Below, piece by piece: positions 17,940-27,172 of a stretch of DNA of 64,000 nt. The notes below the pieces were generated by a model. That model did no database searches and was not told the DNA's origin. It saw nothing but the letters and a program-made list of their open reading frames with translations. The translations under genes were made by a program, and so were the position numbers. The number at the start of each line of letters is the position of its first letter. Positions within the stretch are counted from its first letter, which is position 1. This DNA comes from Opitutales bacterium UBA5694 (GTDB lineage Bacteria; Verrucomicrobiota; Verrucomicrobiia; Opitutales; Opitutaceae), in contig DIHO01000015.1 of NCBI GenBank assembly GCA_002420185.1, forward strand, positions 81,488 to 145,487. Direction: 5' to 3'.

Positions 17940-19340
17940 TTACCCGACAATATCTAAAGGCTTCGTATGCTTCCACTCTCCTCGCGTAAAATCGGGAAAC
18001 ACTTGTGGGGCCCCATCTTCCACAACCGATTTTTCGCTCAGCGGTGAAACCGCACTCCAAAACGCACCTTCATATATATTCTGATCCAGCGGCTGCCCAA
18101 GACGCAAGCACTCAATCATACGGTATCGCATGATAAAGTCCATTCCCCCATGGCCACCCATCTTCTTAGCAAGTTCTCCGAGACGCTTGTATAAAGGATG
18201 CTCGTATTTAGCAAAAATCGTTTCCAAGTACTCCCCCTCCGCCCACTTGTGGTGGTTGTCGGTCACCCCTTCTACTCCACCTTCTAAAGCCACTCGAGTG
18301 GGGAACCCCGCTAGGGTCCCCTTGGTCCCTTGTATCAAATTGTGACGAGAGTAGGGACGAGGACTAGTTTCGTCCCATTGAACCATTACGGTTCGTCCCA
18401 AATTCGTTTTGATGATCGACGTATTGAGGTCACCCCCTTTGAAATCAATATTATTCCACTTATGATCGTCCGGAAAGCTCTTTTTCGCGTACAGATTGCG
18501 GCCTCGTCCAGGGGTTGAATACGAAACCAGTCTTCCAAAGTTGTCATCTCCACGAGCCAGATTCATGTATTGTGCCACTGGGCCAAGGCCATGAGTAGGA
18601 TACAAGTTCCCATCACGGTTTGCGTAATGGTAGGTTCTCCAAGAGCCGGTACCGCGCCTACTCTTCATTTGGCGACGCAGCGAGTGAATGTATGAGGCTT
18701 CGGCGTGCAGCAATTCGCCAATCACCCCTTGGCGGCACATATTAAGATAGATCAACTCTTCGCGCCCGTAGTTGACATTCTCCATCATCATACAGTGCTT
18801 GCCGGTTGATTCCGATGTATCCACGACATCCCACATTTCCTTATTGGTCAACGCCAAGGGAACTTCGACAAACGCGTGCACTCCTGACTTCATGGCCTCA
18901 ATTGCCATCGGAGCGTGCAACTTCCATGGAGTAGCGATGACTACCATGTCAGGCTTTAGCTCGCGAAGCATTTGCTTCCAGCTATCACCATTTTCGTAGT
19001 ACAATTTAATGTTTTGATGCCGCTCTCCCTTGCCCGCCGCAACGCTCTTGCCTTGGGCTTTTTTCGCTAGATCTTCGTACAGGTCACTGATTCCAACCAC
19101 TTCAGTGCCTTCGATTTCCGCGATCTGCCTGTTGTGCCCGCTCCCTCGAGCTCCAACACCGATAAAGGCGCAACGCACAGTATCGAGTTTAGGAGCGACA
19201 AAGTCGCCCATATACTTGGCGCCAGCTCTCCGCGAAGGCATTTCACTCTTCTTCGCTACCGCACAACCGGCCACGATTCCGGTCGCCGAAGCCCCTACAA
19301 TTTTTACGAATTTGCGGCGCGAACTTTCTTCACTTTTCAT
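17940..19340 (-). CDS. Gfo/Idh/MocA-type glycosidase, GH109-like (alpha-N-acetylgalactosaminidase family)
   Basis: An exported NAD-dependent protein of 466 residues. The start SSRRKFVKIVGASATGIVAGC is a twin-arginine signal with a possible lipobox cysteine. The Rossmann motif is CAFIGVGARGSGHNRQI, followed by VVGISDLYED. The stretch containing NLYPTHGLGPVAQYMNL, DFKGGDLNTSIIKT and DETSPRPYS matches GH109 enzymes, which cleave by a redox/elimination mechanism with tightly bound NAD. Tat export with cofactor already bound fits this. Its neighbours (symporter, two sulfatases, NagB and deacetylase genes) support action on a sulfated GalNAc-containing glycan, though specificity is inference. Confidence 0.85.
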   Translation of the reverse strand: MKSEESSRRKFVKIVGASATGIVAGCAVAKKSEMPSRRAGAKYMGDFVAPKLDTVRCAFIGVGARGSGHNRQIAEIEGTEVVGISDLYEDLAKKAQGKSVAAGKGERHQNIKLYYENGDSWKQMLRELKPDMVVIATPWKLHAPMAIEAMKSGVHAFVEVPLALTNKEMWDVVDTSESTGKHCMMMENVNYGREELIYLNMCRQGVIGELLHAEASYIHSLRRQMKSRRGTGSWRTYHYANRDGNLYPTHGLGPVAQYMNLARGDDNFGRLVSYSTPGRGRNLYAKKSFPDDHKWNNIDFKGGDLNTSIIKTNLGRTVMVQWDETSPRPYSRHNLIQGTKGTLAGFPTRVALEGGVEGVTDNHHKWAEGEYLETIFAKYEHPLYKRLGELAKKMGGHGGMDFIMRYRMIECLRLGQPLDQNIYEGAFWSAVSPLSEKSVVEDGAPQVFPDFTRGEWKHTKPLDIVG

Positions 19341-19379
19341 TTTAGCTGAAGGCTTTTTGTTTTATTCTGTATCCACATG

Positions 19380-21185
19380 TCATTTGTCAATCATGCTTCT
19401 TAATCCGCCGCCCACATTTTTTGAGGTGATTAGTTTCACCGCCAAACCGATCGCTATCACTAGGAAAGTTAGGCCTATTCCATATTCCCCATAAATCAGT
19501 TTTCCGATTCCAAAAAGAAAACCGTATACGGAAACGATGCCCATAAGGGACTGGGTAATTTGCGGCCACAGGGCCTCCGGTCTGGGGAGGAAAGTCTTGG
19601 ATTGTTCACGCACAGGATTCCAACCGTTGCCTCCAGGGCTGACCCGCTTGTAGAACATGAGCAAATTCTTCATGTCGCTCGGAGGCGTAAGGAGAGTCAC
19701 CGTTACCCAAATGAATGTTGTCATTCCAATACCACTGATGAGCTCTACCCACCAAGCCCATCCAGGCTCTACCACCTTGAATATAACCGCGATAGTGAAG
19801 GAAGTAATCATCGCCGCCAGCTCGCTGAAGGCATTGATTCGCCACCAGAACCAGCGAAGGATGAAAAGAAGTCCCGTACCCGCACCGACTTGAAGCAAAA
19901 TTTGAAACGTATCAAGAGCGCTCTTCAAATTAAGGGCCAGCCAGCCAGCAAACACCATTAGCACCACGGTTGATATCCGGCCGACCAATACCAGTTCCTT
20001 ACCACTCGCTTTCGGCTTAACGAAACGCTTGTAAAAATCGTGCGCTACGTACGAGGAGCCCCAATTCAGATGCGTCGAAATCGTCGACATGTAAGCGGCT
20101 ACCAGCGATGCAAGCACGAGACCCATCCAACCACTTGGTAGAAAGGTCAGCATCGCTGGATAGGCAAGATCGTGACCTAAAACGCTTGGATCTACTTCGG
20201 GAAACGCCACCTGGATGCTCTCTAGAGTCGGGAATACGACCAACGACGCAAGTGCTACTATGATCCAAGGCCAAGGACGCAGCCCATAGTGAGCGAAATT
20301 GAAAAAGAGAACCGCCCCCGTTGCCTGTCGCTCATTTTTCGCCGCCAGCATACGCTGAGCGATATAACCGCCACCGCCTGGCTCCGCACCCGGATACCAG
20401 ACACTCCACCACTGGACGACTAACGGGATCACCAGCAATGTCATCCAGAGGTTTAGGTTCTCATCTGTCAACGCCCCCGTGGCGTCACGCTCCACCGTCG
20501 GAAAAAATCCAATCTTGTCCGCGACGTTTGGGTGCTCCAGTAAGGCTCCCAACGACCCAATATCCGCATGATCAATAGCGAAAAAAGCAGCCCCCAAAGA
20601 GCCTATCATGGCCACAATAAACAACAGGAAGTCAGTGAAAACAACTCCCCTAAATCCTCCCAATGTTGAGAATACCAACGTAACCGCCGATGCCCAAAAG
20701 ATACATTGCAGAGGACTGAATCCTAGCATGACACCACCAATCTTGATCGCTGCAAGAGAGACCGAAGCCATGATCATGATATTGAAAAAGACCCCGAGAT
20801 AGAGAGCTCTGAAGCCACGCAAAAACGCTGCGCCCTTTCCAGTGTATCGAACTTCATAAAACTGGATGTCCGTCAATACGTCCATACGCCTCCACAGTTT
20901 GGCGTAAAGAAATACCGTCACCATACCGGTGACCAGAAAAGCCCACCAAACCCAGTTCCCCGCCACTCCGTTTTGCCGCACAATATCCGTGACGAGATTC
21001 GGAGTATCCGTTGAAAAGGTTGTCGCTACCATCGATACTCCCAGTAGCCACCAGGGCATCTCTCTTCCCCCAAGGAAAAAGTTCCAGGCATTTTTACCAG
21101 CTACCTTTCCGACAACGAACCCGATCAATATAACTGCGATAAAGTAGACACCAATTATAATCCAATCGAGATTTGTGAGTTGCAT
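19380..21185 (-). CDS. Sodium:solute symporter (SSS family), probable sugar transporter
   Basis: A 601-residue polytopic membrane protein. Many hydrophobic helices are visible, beginning WIIIGVYFIAVILIGFVVG, then FFLGGREMPWWLLGVSMVATTFSTDTPN, a standard SSS helix-1/2 signature. GAGTGLLFILRWFWWRINAFSE is near the end of the core. Similarity is to the SGLT/YidK-like subgroup often found in polysaccharide-use loci of Bacteroidetes and Verrucomicrobia. It probably imports the released (amino) sugar with sodium. It lies 25 bp from the isomerase gene and 39 bp from the GH109-like gene in the same operon. Confidence 0.9.
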   Translation of the reverse strand: MQLTNLDWIIIGVYFIAVILIGFVVGKVAGKNAWNFFLGGREMPWWLLGVSMVATTFSTDTPNLVTDIVRQNGVAGNWVWWAFLVTGMVTVFLYAKLWRRMDVLTDIQFYEVRYTGKGAAFLRGFRALYLGVFFNIMIMASVSLAAIKIGGVMLGFSPLQCIFWASAVTLVFSTLGGFRGVVFTDFLLFIVAMIGSLGAAFFAIDHADIGSLGALLEHPNVADKIGFFPTVERDATGALTDENLNLWMTLLVIPLVVQWWSVWYPGAEPGGGGYIAQRMLAAKNERQATGAVLFFNFAHYGLRPWPWIIVALASLVVFPTLESIQVAFPEVDPSVLGHDLAYPAMLTFLPSGWMGLVLASLVAAYMSTISTHLNWGSSYVAHDFYKRFVKPKASGKELVLVGRISTVVLMVFAGWLALNLKSALDTFQILLQVGAGTGLLFILRWFWWRINAFSELAAMITSFTIAVIFKVVEPGWAWWVELISGIGMTTFIWVTVTLLTPPSDMKNLLMFYKRVSPGGNGWNPVREQSKTFLPRPEALWPQITQSLMGIVSVYGFLFGIGKLIYGEYGIGLTFLVIAIGLAVKLITSKNVGGGLRSMIDK

Positions 21186-21210
21186 AGTGGGGAGGGGCTT
21201 TATCGGAAGG

Positions 21211-22062
21211 TCAAGCGAGGCCGAATATACTGTCCATAGCCCGAGAGGTATTGTCGATCAAAGTCTCAGGAGCGTACTTATAAAAGGGAACAGGAGGTAT
21301 CATTTCCGCCGCCACCCAGCCGGAATAACCGATCGATCCAAGTGAGTGGACCACCGCTGGCCAATTGACGTCCCCTGACAGTAGATCTACAAATCCGTCC
21401 ACCGATCCCACTGCTCTTCGATAGTCTTTTACGTGAACCCGACGAATCCGATCCTTCAGAATCTGGATCCAGTGCTCGGGATAGCCCGTGGCTAGTACGT
21501 TCCCCACATCAAAATAGCTCCCGACATGCCCATCATCAAACTGATCAATGAATCGAGCCATTTCCATAGGGCTCAACAAAAATTTATTCCACACGTTTTC
21601 AATACCGATATCTACTCCCAACTCTTTCGCTAAAGGAAGCGCGCTCGAAATGAATTCAGTCGCTCGATCCCAAACTTTATCATAGGATAACTCCTCGCAG
21701 CCCGGAATAAAGTCGGCTCCAACGGAGCCCGGAACAACGAGGACCGCGCCGATCCCCAATTGGGATGCCACACGAATTTGCTTTTCCAATACTACTCTAG
21801 CTTGAGCCCGCGATTCGGCATTCTCGCTAGCAGGATTGAATTCCCAGTACATCCCCGTAGCTAAGCCGCTTAGGGAAAGCCCAGAATCAGCTGCCAGTGA
21901 TCTGATCGCGGCGATCGCGTCCTCATCACTATCCAATGTAATGGGCCCATCCCCACTGACATCGAGCTCGATACCTTCAAATCCCGCATCCTTGGCGAGC
22001 TTCATCTTATCCTTTAAAGACCAGTCCCCATAAAAGGACCAAATACTGATAGATTTTTTCAT
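21211..22062 (-). CDS. Sugar phosphate isomerase/epimerase-like TIM barrel protein
   Basis: The product MKKSISIWSFYGDWSLKDKMKL... is a xylose-isomerase-like TIM barrel. Supporting segments are DAGFEGIELDVSGDGP, GIENVWNKFLLSP, SYFDVGNVL, RRVHVKDYRR and a late GWVAAEM; these supply the usual metal ligands (E, D, H, E). I place the start at the internal ATG at 22062; a frame-extending ATG at 22104 would add 14 residues with no homology value. Enzymes of this family next to Gfo/Idh genes often act in keto-sugar pathways. The substrate is unknown. Confidence 0.85.
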   Translation of the reverse strand: MKKSISIWSFYGDWSLKDKMKLAKDAGFEGIELDVSGDGPITLDSDEDAIAAIRSLAADSGLSLSGLATGMYWEFNPASENAESRAQARVVLEKQIRVASQLGIGAVLVVPGSVGADFIPGCEELSYDKVWDRATEFISSALPLAKELGVDIGIENVWNKFLLSPMEMARFIDQFDDGHVGSYFDVGNVLATGYPEHWIQILKDRIRRVHVKDYRRAVGSVDGFVDLLSGDVNWPAVVHSLGSIGYSGWVAAEMIPPVPFYKYAPETLIDNTSRAMDSIFGLA

Positions 22063-22123
22063 GAGATTTTTTGTATTCTGATATAGGGCTGGCGCTGGCA
22101 CCATGCTCTACGAATTCAGATGA

Positions 22124-23152
22124 TTACTCTTTTCCTTCCCCAAATTCAATCTCCTTGAGCGTTAGGGCCAACGATTCACGAGCATCCTCCAAAGTCGCAA
22201 TAGCCGGAGGAATTCCTTCACTGAGGCAATTCACAAAATACTTCAACTCGTTCAGGTAGCCCCCCAAGTCCGAGATATTGCCCTCGCCACTTTGGGATTC
22301 GCCCGCATCCGGTTGAACGACATCCAATGGGGTGGGAGCTTCCTCGCCTTGGCATATTGTCAGACCTTTCCCGTTAGCTGAATCGAAATCGAGAACGGCA
22401 TTCTCGTAGACCGCATGAAACGCCATCTGGAACCCCCAATTCTTCGGATAGTTCCAACCGCCTTCCGAACACACAGTCAACGAATCATACTCCATCAAAC
22501 TGAACACGTGAACCGGACCACTAAAGTCACGCGTCACGCTGCTCTTGACAGAATGCGGCTGTCCCAACAAAGCCAGTACGAAATCTGTATCGTGAATATG
22601 CAAATCCAATGCCGCACCTCCGGATTTAGATTCGTCGTTCAGCCAGTTCTCTATTCCGTAATCTGGCCGACCGGCCCGCCTGGCAAGACTCAGGCTCAAC
22701 AACTTCCCTCCGTCACCGCATTTATGATACTTCATAAAGCGCATGTACTCTGGCCAGAAGCGAAGGCAATGTCCGACCTGGGCAAATGTCCCATTCGCCT
22801 TCGCTGCACTTATAATCGCATCTGCTTCTTCCACCGACAAAGCGAGTGGCTTTTCACAAAAAAGAGCCTTTCCCGCTTCGACTGCCTCGATCGCGTATTT
22901 CTTATGCAAAAACGTTGGCATGCACACATCGACGAAATCGCAATCGACCACCGCCAAGGCCTCGCTCAATTCTGCGAATACCGGAGCATGACAACCCAGT
23001 TTATCCAATTTCTCCTTTGACGCCTCAATCCGGTCGTCGACCGCTGCAACAAGCTTTACGTTCGGCAAGCTTTTGTAGATTTGGGCGTGCATACCGCCCA
23101 TAAAACCGCATCCGACTAGGATGCCCTTTAAATTGTCTCTTTCGTTACTCAT
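22124..23152 (-). CDS. Gfo/Idh/MocA family oxidoreductase
   Basis: A 342-residue cytoplasmic NAD(P)-dependent dehydrogenase: ILVGCGFMGGMHAQIYK is the Rossmann motif, VCMPTFLHKKYAIEA and FCEKPLALS (the EKP signature) are intact, and the C-terminal half has the alpha/beta domain (DLHIHDTDFVLALLG). No signal peptide. Its ATG overlaps the stop of the upstream PIG-L gene (TAATG at 23152), so translation is probably coupled. It presumably oxidises or reduces the imported or deacetylated sugar. Confidence 0.9.
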   Translation of the reverse strand: MSNERDNLKGILVGCGFMGGMHAQIYKSLPNVKLVAAVDDRIEASKEKLDKLGCHAPVFAELSEALAVVDCDFVDVCMPTFLHKKYAIEAVEAGKALFCEKPLALSVEEADAIISAAKANGTFAQVGHCLRFWPEYMRFMKYHKCGDGGKLLSLSLARRAGRPDYGIENWLNDESKSGGAALDLHIHDTDFVLALLGQPHSVKSSVTRDFSGPVHVFSLMEYDSLTVCSEGGWNYPKNWGFQMAFHAVYENAVLDFDSANGKGLTICQGEEAPTPLDVVQPDAGESQSGEGNISDLGGYLNELKYFVNCLSEGIPPAIATLEDARESLALTLKEIEFGEGKE

Positions 23153-24003
23153 TAGGAATATTTCCGAACCCGATCTTTTACATCTTGTGACAACCGACCG
23201 ATTTTTTCTAGGATGAAGGCTTCAATGGAAAGGTCCGGATTCACCACGAGCGGTTTCAAATCGATTCCCCAAGCTACCGATTGATAGATGTCCGATCCAT
23301 GCGAATCAAACATGGTAGCGTTGGCTCGCCTTCGACCTTCAACCGCCAAATCATACCGTTTTCCTCCCGCGATCTGGGATTCGAAAACCGCATACAGTTT
23401 AGCTGACAAATTTGGATGTGCATCGCAAACCATCGCAACCTTCTCCGAATCATCCAGCCAATCCAGACTTCTCCAAACTTCGCAGCCAATCACTCGTTCA
23501 GGAACGTGAGTTGCAGCCGTCTGGCGCAAGGCTTCAATGCTGCATCTTAAAACCGCAATGTGGCTATCATGCTTGTCAGCCGGTTGATGTAGATAAACTA
23601 CATCCGGTCGGGATTTCTCCAATACATTTAGGATATCTTCTATCACTTGAGGTCGCCCCTCCCCCTTTAAAAGCGAACTGGGATAATCCAGTTGAAACTG
23701 AGCGGAATAATGGCCGATTTCAGCCGCCGTTCGTTGTTCCTCTCTTCGGATTTCACGGATCTCTTCGTCGCTAAGGTTAGCGAACGGCCCTGTCCGAGAG
23801 CTTCCGCGTCCATCTGTAACCGTTATTCCTGAAAACCAGCGATCATCGCAGTAATAGCACGCCGCAATGCCTTCATAAGCCATAAACTCTAGATCATCTT
23901 GATGGGCGCCGATGCCCAAATGAGTCGTTCTCATCAAGGCCTCATCCGCAGACCGTCCATCCCTGAGCCAAATATCTGCATCCTTGTTATGAAAGAACGA
24001 CAC
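23152..24003 (-). CDS. PIG-L (LmbE-like) deacetylase, stand-alone
   Basis: A zinc-dependent N-acetyl-sugar deacetylase family member of 283 residues. The first motif is GAHQDDLEF (H34, D36, D37; the family normally reads AHPDDxE). The second metal site is HDSH at residues 145-148 preceded by YLHQPADK. The ligand set is complete, so it should be active. It is cytoplasmic (no signal). It lies 18 bp downstream of the NagB-LmbE fusion, whose own LmbE domain lacks these ligands, and is coupled to the Gfo/Idh gene. It probably removes acetyl from GlcNAc/GalNAc or a derivative; no nagA is seen in the window. Confidence 0.88.
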   Translation of the reverse strand: MSFFHNKDADIWLRDGRSADEALMRTTHLGIGAHQDDLEFMAYEGIAACYYCDDRWFSGITVTDGRGSSRTGPFANLSDEEIREIRREEQRTAAEIGHYSAQFQLDYPSSLLKGEGRPQVIEDILNVLEKSRPDVVYLHQPADKHDSHIAVLRCSIEALRQTAATHVPERVIGCEVWRSLDWLDDSEKVAMVCDAHPNLSAKLYAVFESQIAGGKRYDLAVEGRRRANATMFDSHGSDIYQSVAWGIDLKPLVVNPDLSIEAFILEKIGRLSQDVKDRVRKYS

Positions 24004-24021
24004 CTAAAAATCCTCCTCTAT

Positions 24022-25953
24022 TTAAGTCTCCAACAAGGTGTCCAACTCGATTCCCTTAAAGGACTCAATCGCTTCGTATTCCGCCATTCCAACCGCATCA
24101 TAGGCCTCCGCCGTTGACCGGTTTATCTCATCGGTCTCTAGCCAGATTTCACGGTGCGAGGCCGCTCTAAAGGGGTACTGGCTTCTCTGAGACCGGTATT
24201 GAAAACTCGCCTCAATCTTCGACTCCAATTCTCCCGGACTTAGCGGAACCGCCATATCGATCTCGCACAAAGGCCATTCCTGCCCCACCCCGCGATAGCT
24301 CCAAACACGGCAATCTTTGATCCAGTCCTTCCGTTTGACTCGCATCATTGCCTGACAAAACAAGCGATAGCACACTCCCGCTATCGATCCCGGATCCGCT
24401 AAACCTCCACTGATATAAATCTGATGTGGTTTTTCCTTTTCCAGCAATTTCACTAAAATGTCCACGTCTTCCTCGTCCGTAGAAAAATTGCGGTAGCGTC
24501 CCTTCTCGTAAAAGGGCAGGTCGAGAAAGATTTGCGAACTTGTATCAATTTTTAAAATTCGGGCCGCGTCTCGGGCTTCGTTTCTTCGCACAAACCCCTT
24601 GATCCGCCGCGTAGATTCCGAATCCGCCTCCGATTCTTTCTTATCCTCTATACTGTTAAGAATAACCTCTGCAAACTGACCCAGGCTTGGGCCATCCCCC
24701 TGACTAAAAAACATCTCCTTTTCCAGCTCCGTCATGAGAGCCAGCGTTTGCTTGGCCAAATTGTCCGGAACCGCCAAATTGCCTGAGGTCATGTACCCCA
24801 AAGTGACATGCGAACCTTGGTCTTTCAGCCGGTGGACAGTGCCACCCATACAGAGAATGTCCTCATAGGGCTCTGGGCTTAGCACAAGCACACGTTTGGG
24901 GAACGGTTTTGCTCGCTCGGGGCGATGACTGTCATCCGCATCCGGCTTCCCACCGGGCCAACCAGTAATCGTATGTTGCGTCTGATTAAAAACGATGATG
25001 TTGAGATCATACGCCGGACCGGAATGAATCAGAAGATCCCCGAGCCCGTTTTCATTGTAGTCGGACTCTTGCAGCTTCAGAACAGGCTTCTTAACGGTAT
25101 TAGATAGCCATAGCACTGCTTTGCGGATAGTGTGAGGTTCCCATTTGGCGGTTCCAACCAGCCAGGGCAGCTTTATGCGAATGAGTTCTTCTGCTGCTGT
25201 GCCATCAACGAAAAACCGAACATCCGGGTGACTTTGCAAAAGACTCGCTGGCAAATTTTCGTTGGGTTTTCCCTCAACCGCAGCCTGTACCACCGACGCC
25301 TTTGACTGCCCCCAAGCCATCAATACCAGTTTCCGCGCTTTTAAGATTGTCCCAACTCCCATGGTAATAGCGTACAGCGGAACATTCGCCTCTCCGAGAA
25401 AATCTCTCGCTGCGTCCAATCGAGTCAGCGAATCCAAGGTAACCAATCGCGTTATTGAATCACGGGTTGAACCAGGTTCATTAAAACCAATATGTCCCGT
25501 CCGCCCGATTCCCAAAATCTGGTAGTCGAGTCCGCCCGCGTCTTCAATCGCCTTCTCATAGGATTCGCAAAACTTGTATACTTCTGAACGGGACAAGGTA
25601 CCAGAGGGTACGTGCACGTTGTCCTTTGGAATGTCGACATGCTTGAACAAACGCTCCCACATGAACAGATTGTAGCTTTCGGGATGATCGTCGGACAGAC
25701 CGAAATACTCATCGAGGTTGAATGTGATGACATTGCGAAAACTCAGCCCCTCTTCTTTATGTAGTCTCACCAGTTCACGGTAAACGGGCAGCGGAGTTGA
25801 TCCCGTCGCTAAACCCAGTACCACATTGCGTCGAGCTTTCGCTCTCTCCTGTATCAGTGCTGCTATCTCACCCGCCACGGTCGAGGCGGCCTCTTCGGAA
25901 TCTCGGCAAATATGCGTGGGGATCCGCTCAAATTGTTCTTCTTCTCGAACCAT
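24022..25953 (-). CDS. nagB: Glucosamine-6-phosphate deaminase fused to a degenerate LmbE domain
   Basis: Residues about 20-265 are NagB: GLATGSTPLPVYREL, FNLDEYFGL (D81), GIGRTGHIGFNEPGS (H154) and VQAAVEGK are intact, so conversion of GlcN-6-P to fructose-6-P plus ammonia is expected. Residues about 353-640 are the LmbE-like domain known from NagB-LmbE fusions of Bacteroidetes. Its first metal motif reads SPEPYEDIL (361-365) where SPHPDDD is normal, and the second reads ADPGSIAG (519-526) where ADPHGTH is normal. The zinc site is thus lost. It is the first gene of the operon, with the broken AraC-type regulator divergent upstream. Confidence 0.9.
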   Translation of the reverse strand: MVREEEQFERIPTHICRDSEEAASTVAGEIAALIQERAKARRNVVLGLATGSTPLPVYRELVRLHKEEGLSFRNVITFNLDEYFGLSDDHPESYNLFMWERLFKHVDIPKDNVHVPSGTLSRSEVYKFCESYEKAIEDAGGLDYQILGIGRTGHIGFNEPGSTRDSITRLVTLDSLTRLDAARDFLGEANVPLYAITMGVGTILKARKLVLMAWGQSKASVVQAAVEGKPNENLPASLLQSHPDVRFFVDGTAAEELIRIKLPWLVGTAKWEPHTIRKAVLWLSNTVKKPVLKLQESDYNENGLGDLLIHSGPAYDLNIIVFNQTQHTITGWPGGKPDADDSHRPERAKPFPKRVLVLSPEPYEDILCMGGTVHRLKDQGSHVTLGYMTSGNLAVPDNLAKQTLALMTELEKEMFFSQGDGPSLGQFAEVILNSIEDKKESEADSESTRRIKGFVRRNEARDAARILKIDTSSQIFLDLPFYEKGRYRNFSTDEEDVDILVKLLEKEKPHQIYISGGLADPGSIAGVCYRLFCQAMMRVKRKDWIKDCRVWSYRGVGQEWPLCEIDMAVPLSPGELESKIEASFQYRSQRSQYPFRAASHREIWLETDEINRSTAEAYDAVGMAEYEAIESFKGIELDTLLET

Positions 25954-26115
25954 ATTTCAAATTACCCAGTTACAATATCATTGTTCAGATAGCAAAAACT
26001 TTCCATTATTTGCTCAATACTTTGCAGTTTTGTCAGGATGTGTCTCTCTCTGATACTGCACCTTCGAGCTGGGGACCCCAGACGACTATTTTGATGGTCG
26101 GTCTTCGGCGGACAT

Positions 26116-27076
26116 TTGCATCCCAAGCAATATCATCCTATTTTCCCGAAGCCCGTCACAAGAACTGCAACGACGGAGCTTCGAAGCCTATCCCATCATC
26201 GATTTATCCTCATCTTTAACCTAATGACTGAGGGAAGCGTTACGGTTGATGGGATTCCATGGCGAATCAGCCCCCGACCAAGGGTTTCTAATTTTCCCCT
26301 ACCAGTTCCACTACTATTCCGATATCTTCGATTCGAATATCGTATGGCTTATCCTCACGTTTGAATTGCAGAACCCCGTGGTGATGGAGTCGTTTCGTAA
26401 CCAGCTCATCAACCTATATTCAGACGCGATCGAACAGCTAACTCTGATCCTTCAAGATTACCGCGAATCGAACACCCCGCGGACTAATAGCCGTTTGATA
26501 ATCAAATCAGCTTCCCTCATCAATTACCTAAGAGAGTACCCCCAAGGCGGGCCCAAAGTCACGATTTCCCAGCAATCAGCCACAAGAGATACATGGACCG
26601 AATTGATAAACTCGATACATGAGTTCCTCACCAGGAACTCCGGTACGTTGCAAAGCGTTTCGAACATCGCTTAGGCCTCGCATATGTCCGAAAATAACCT
26701 CCGGGCACACTTTCGACAGCACTTCAATATAAGCCTGGGTGCATACTTGAAAAACTACCGTTCCCATCAAGCCATTCTCTATCTGCAAAACCCGAATCTC
26801 AGTCTTACCGAGATCGCCTTCGAACTCGGTTTCACTACCTTATCCGCGTTCTCCCGAATATTTCAGCAATTCCATCAGCGAATCCCCACGCATCTACAGC
26901 AAGCGATTCGCTCAGCCAAGGCAGTGAGGTATTTTGAAGAGTTTATGACAAGGTTTGGCTTCTTTATTTGGCACTGCTGGTTTTTAAGGATCGAACTGCT
27001 TATCCGTTCGACTGAGCTAACGGCCGAAGCCTTAAGCAGCCAGCAAAGTGCTGTGAGAGAGATTCTAGCTTACTAA
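26116..27076 (+). pseudogene. Broken AraC-family transcriptional regulator
   Basis: The cupin-like sensor is split across frames: HHRFILIFNLMTEGSVTVDG in one, then DQGFLIFPYQFHYYSDIF...WLILTFEL in the next, so a frameshift lies near 26255-26290. The DNA-binding half is in the second frame: an in-frame TAG at 26672-26674 interrupts it just before ASHMSENNLRAHFRQHFNIS, and the second helix-turn-helix follows (LSLTEIAFELGFTTLSAFSRIFQQF). An internal ATG at 26693 could restart a bare C-terminal domain. The gene is divergent from the amino-sugar operon and was presumably its regulator. The original start cannot be fixed. The tail past about 26930 is not AraC-like. Confidence 0.8.
26987..27025 (-). 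other. tRNA-like remnant lacking the anticodon arm
   Basis: Read on the minus strand, GGCCGTTAGCTCAGTCGAAC is a 5' acceptor and D-arm sequence typical of a bacterial tRNA (GGCCGTTAGCTCAGT). It is followed almost directly by GCAGTTCGATCC, like a T-arm. The whole anticodon arm is missing, so it is not a functional tRNA. It could be a scar of a tRNA-targeted integration event or a decayed tRNA. It lies in the non-homologous tail of the broken AraC gene. Confidence 0.45.
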
Positions 27077-27172
27077 GGATAGGATTAAATCTACCCTACT
27101 CTCCCGGAAGCCGACAGGGCTAAACTCTCGACGTTAATTCGAAAAGATTTGGAAAATGATCGTCAAACCAAA

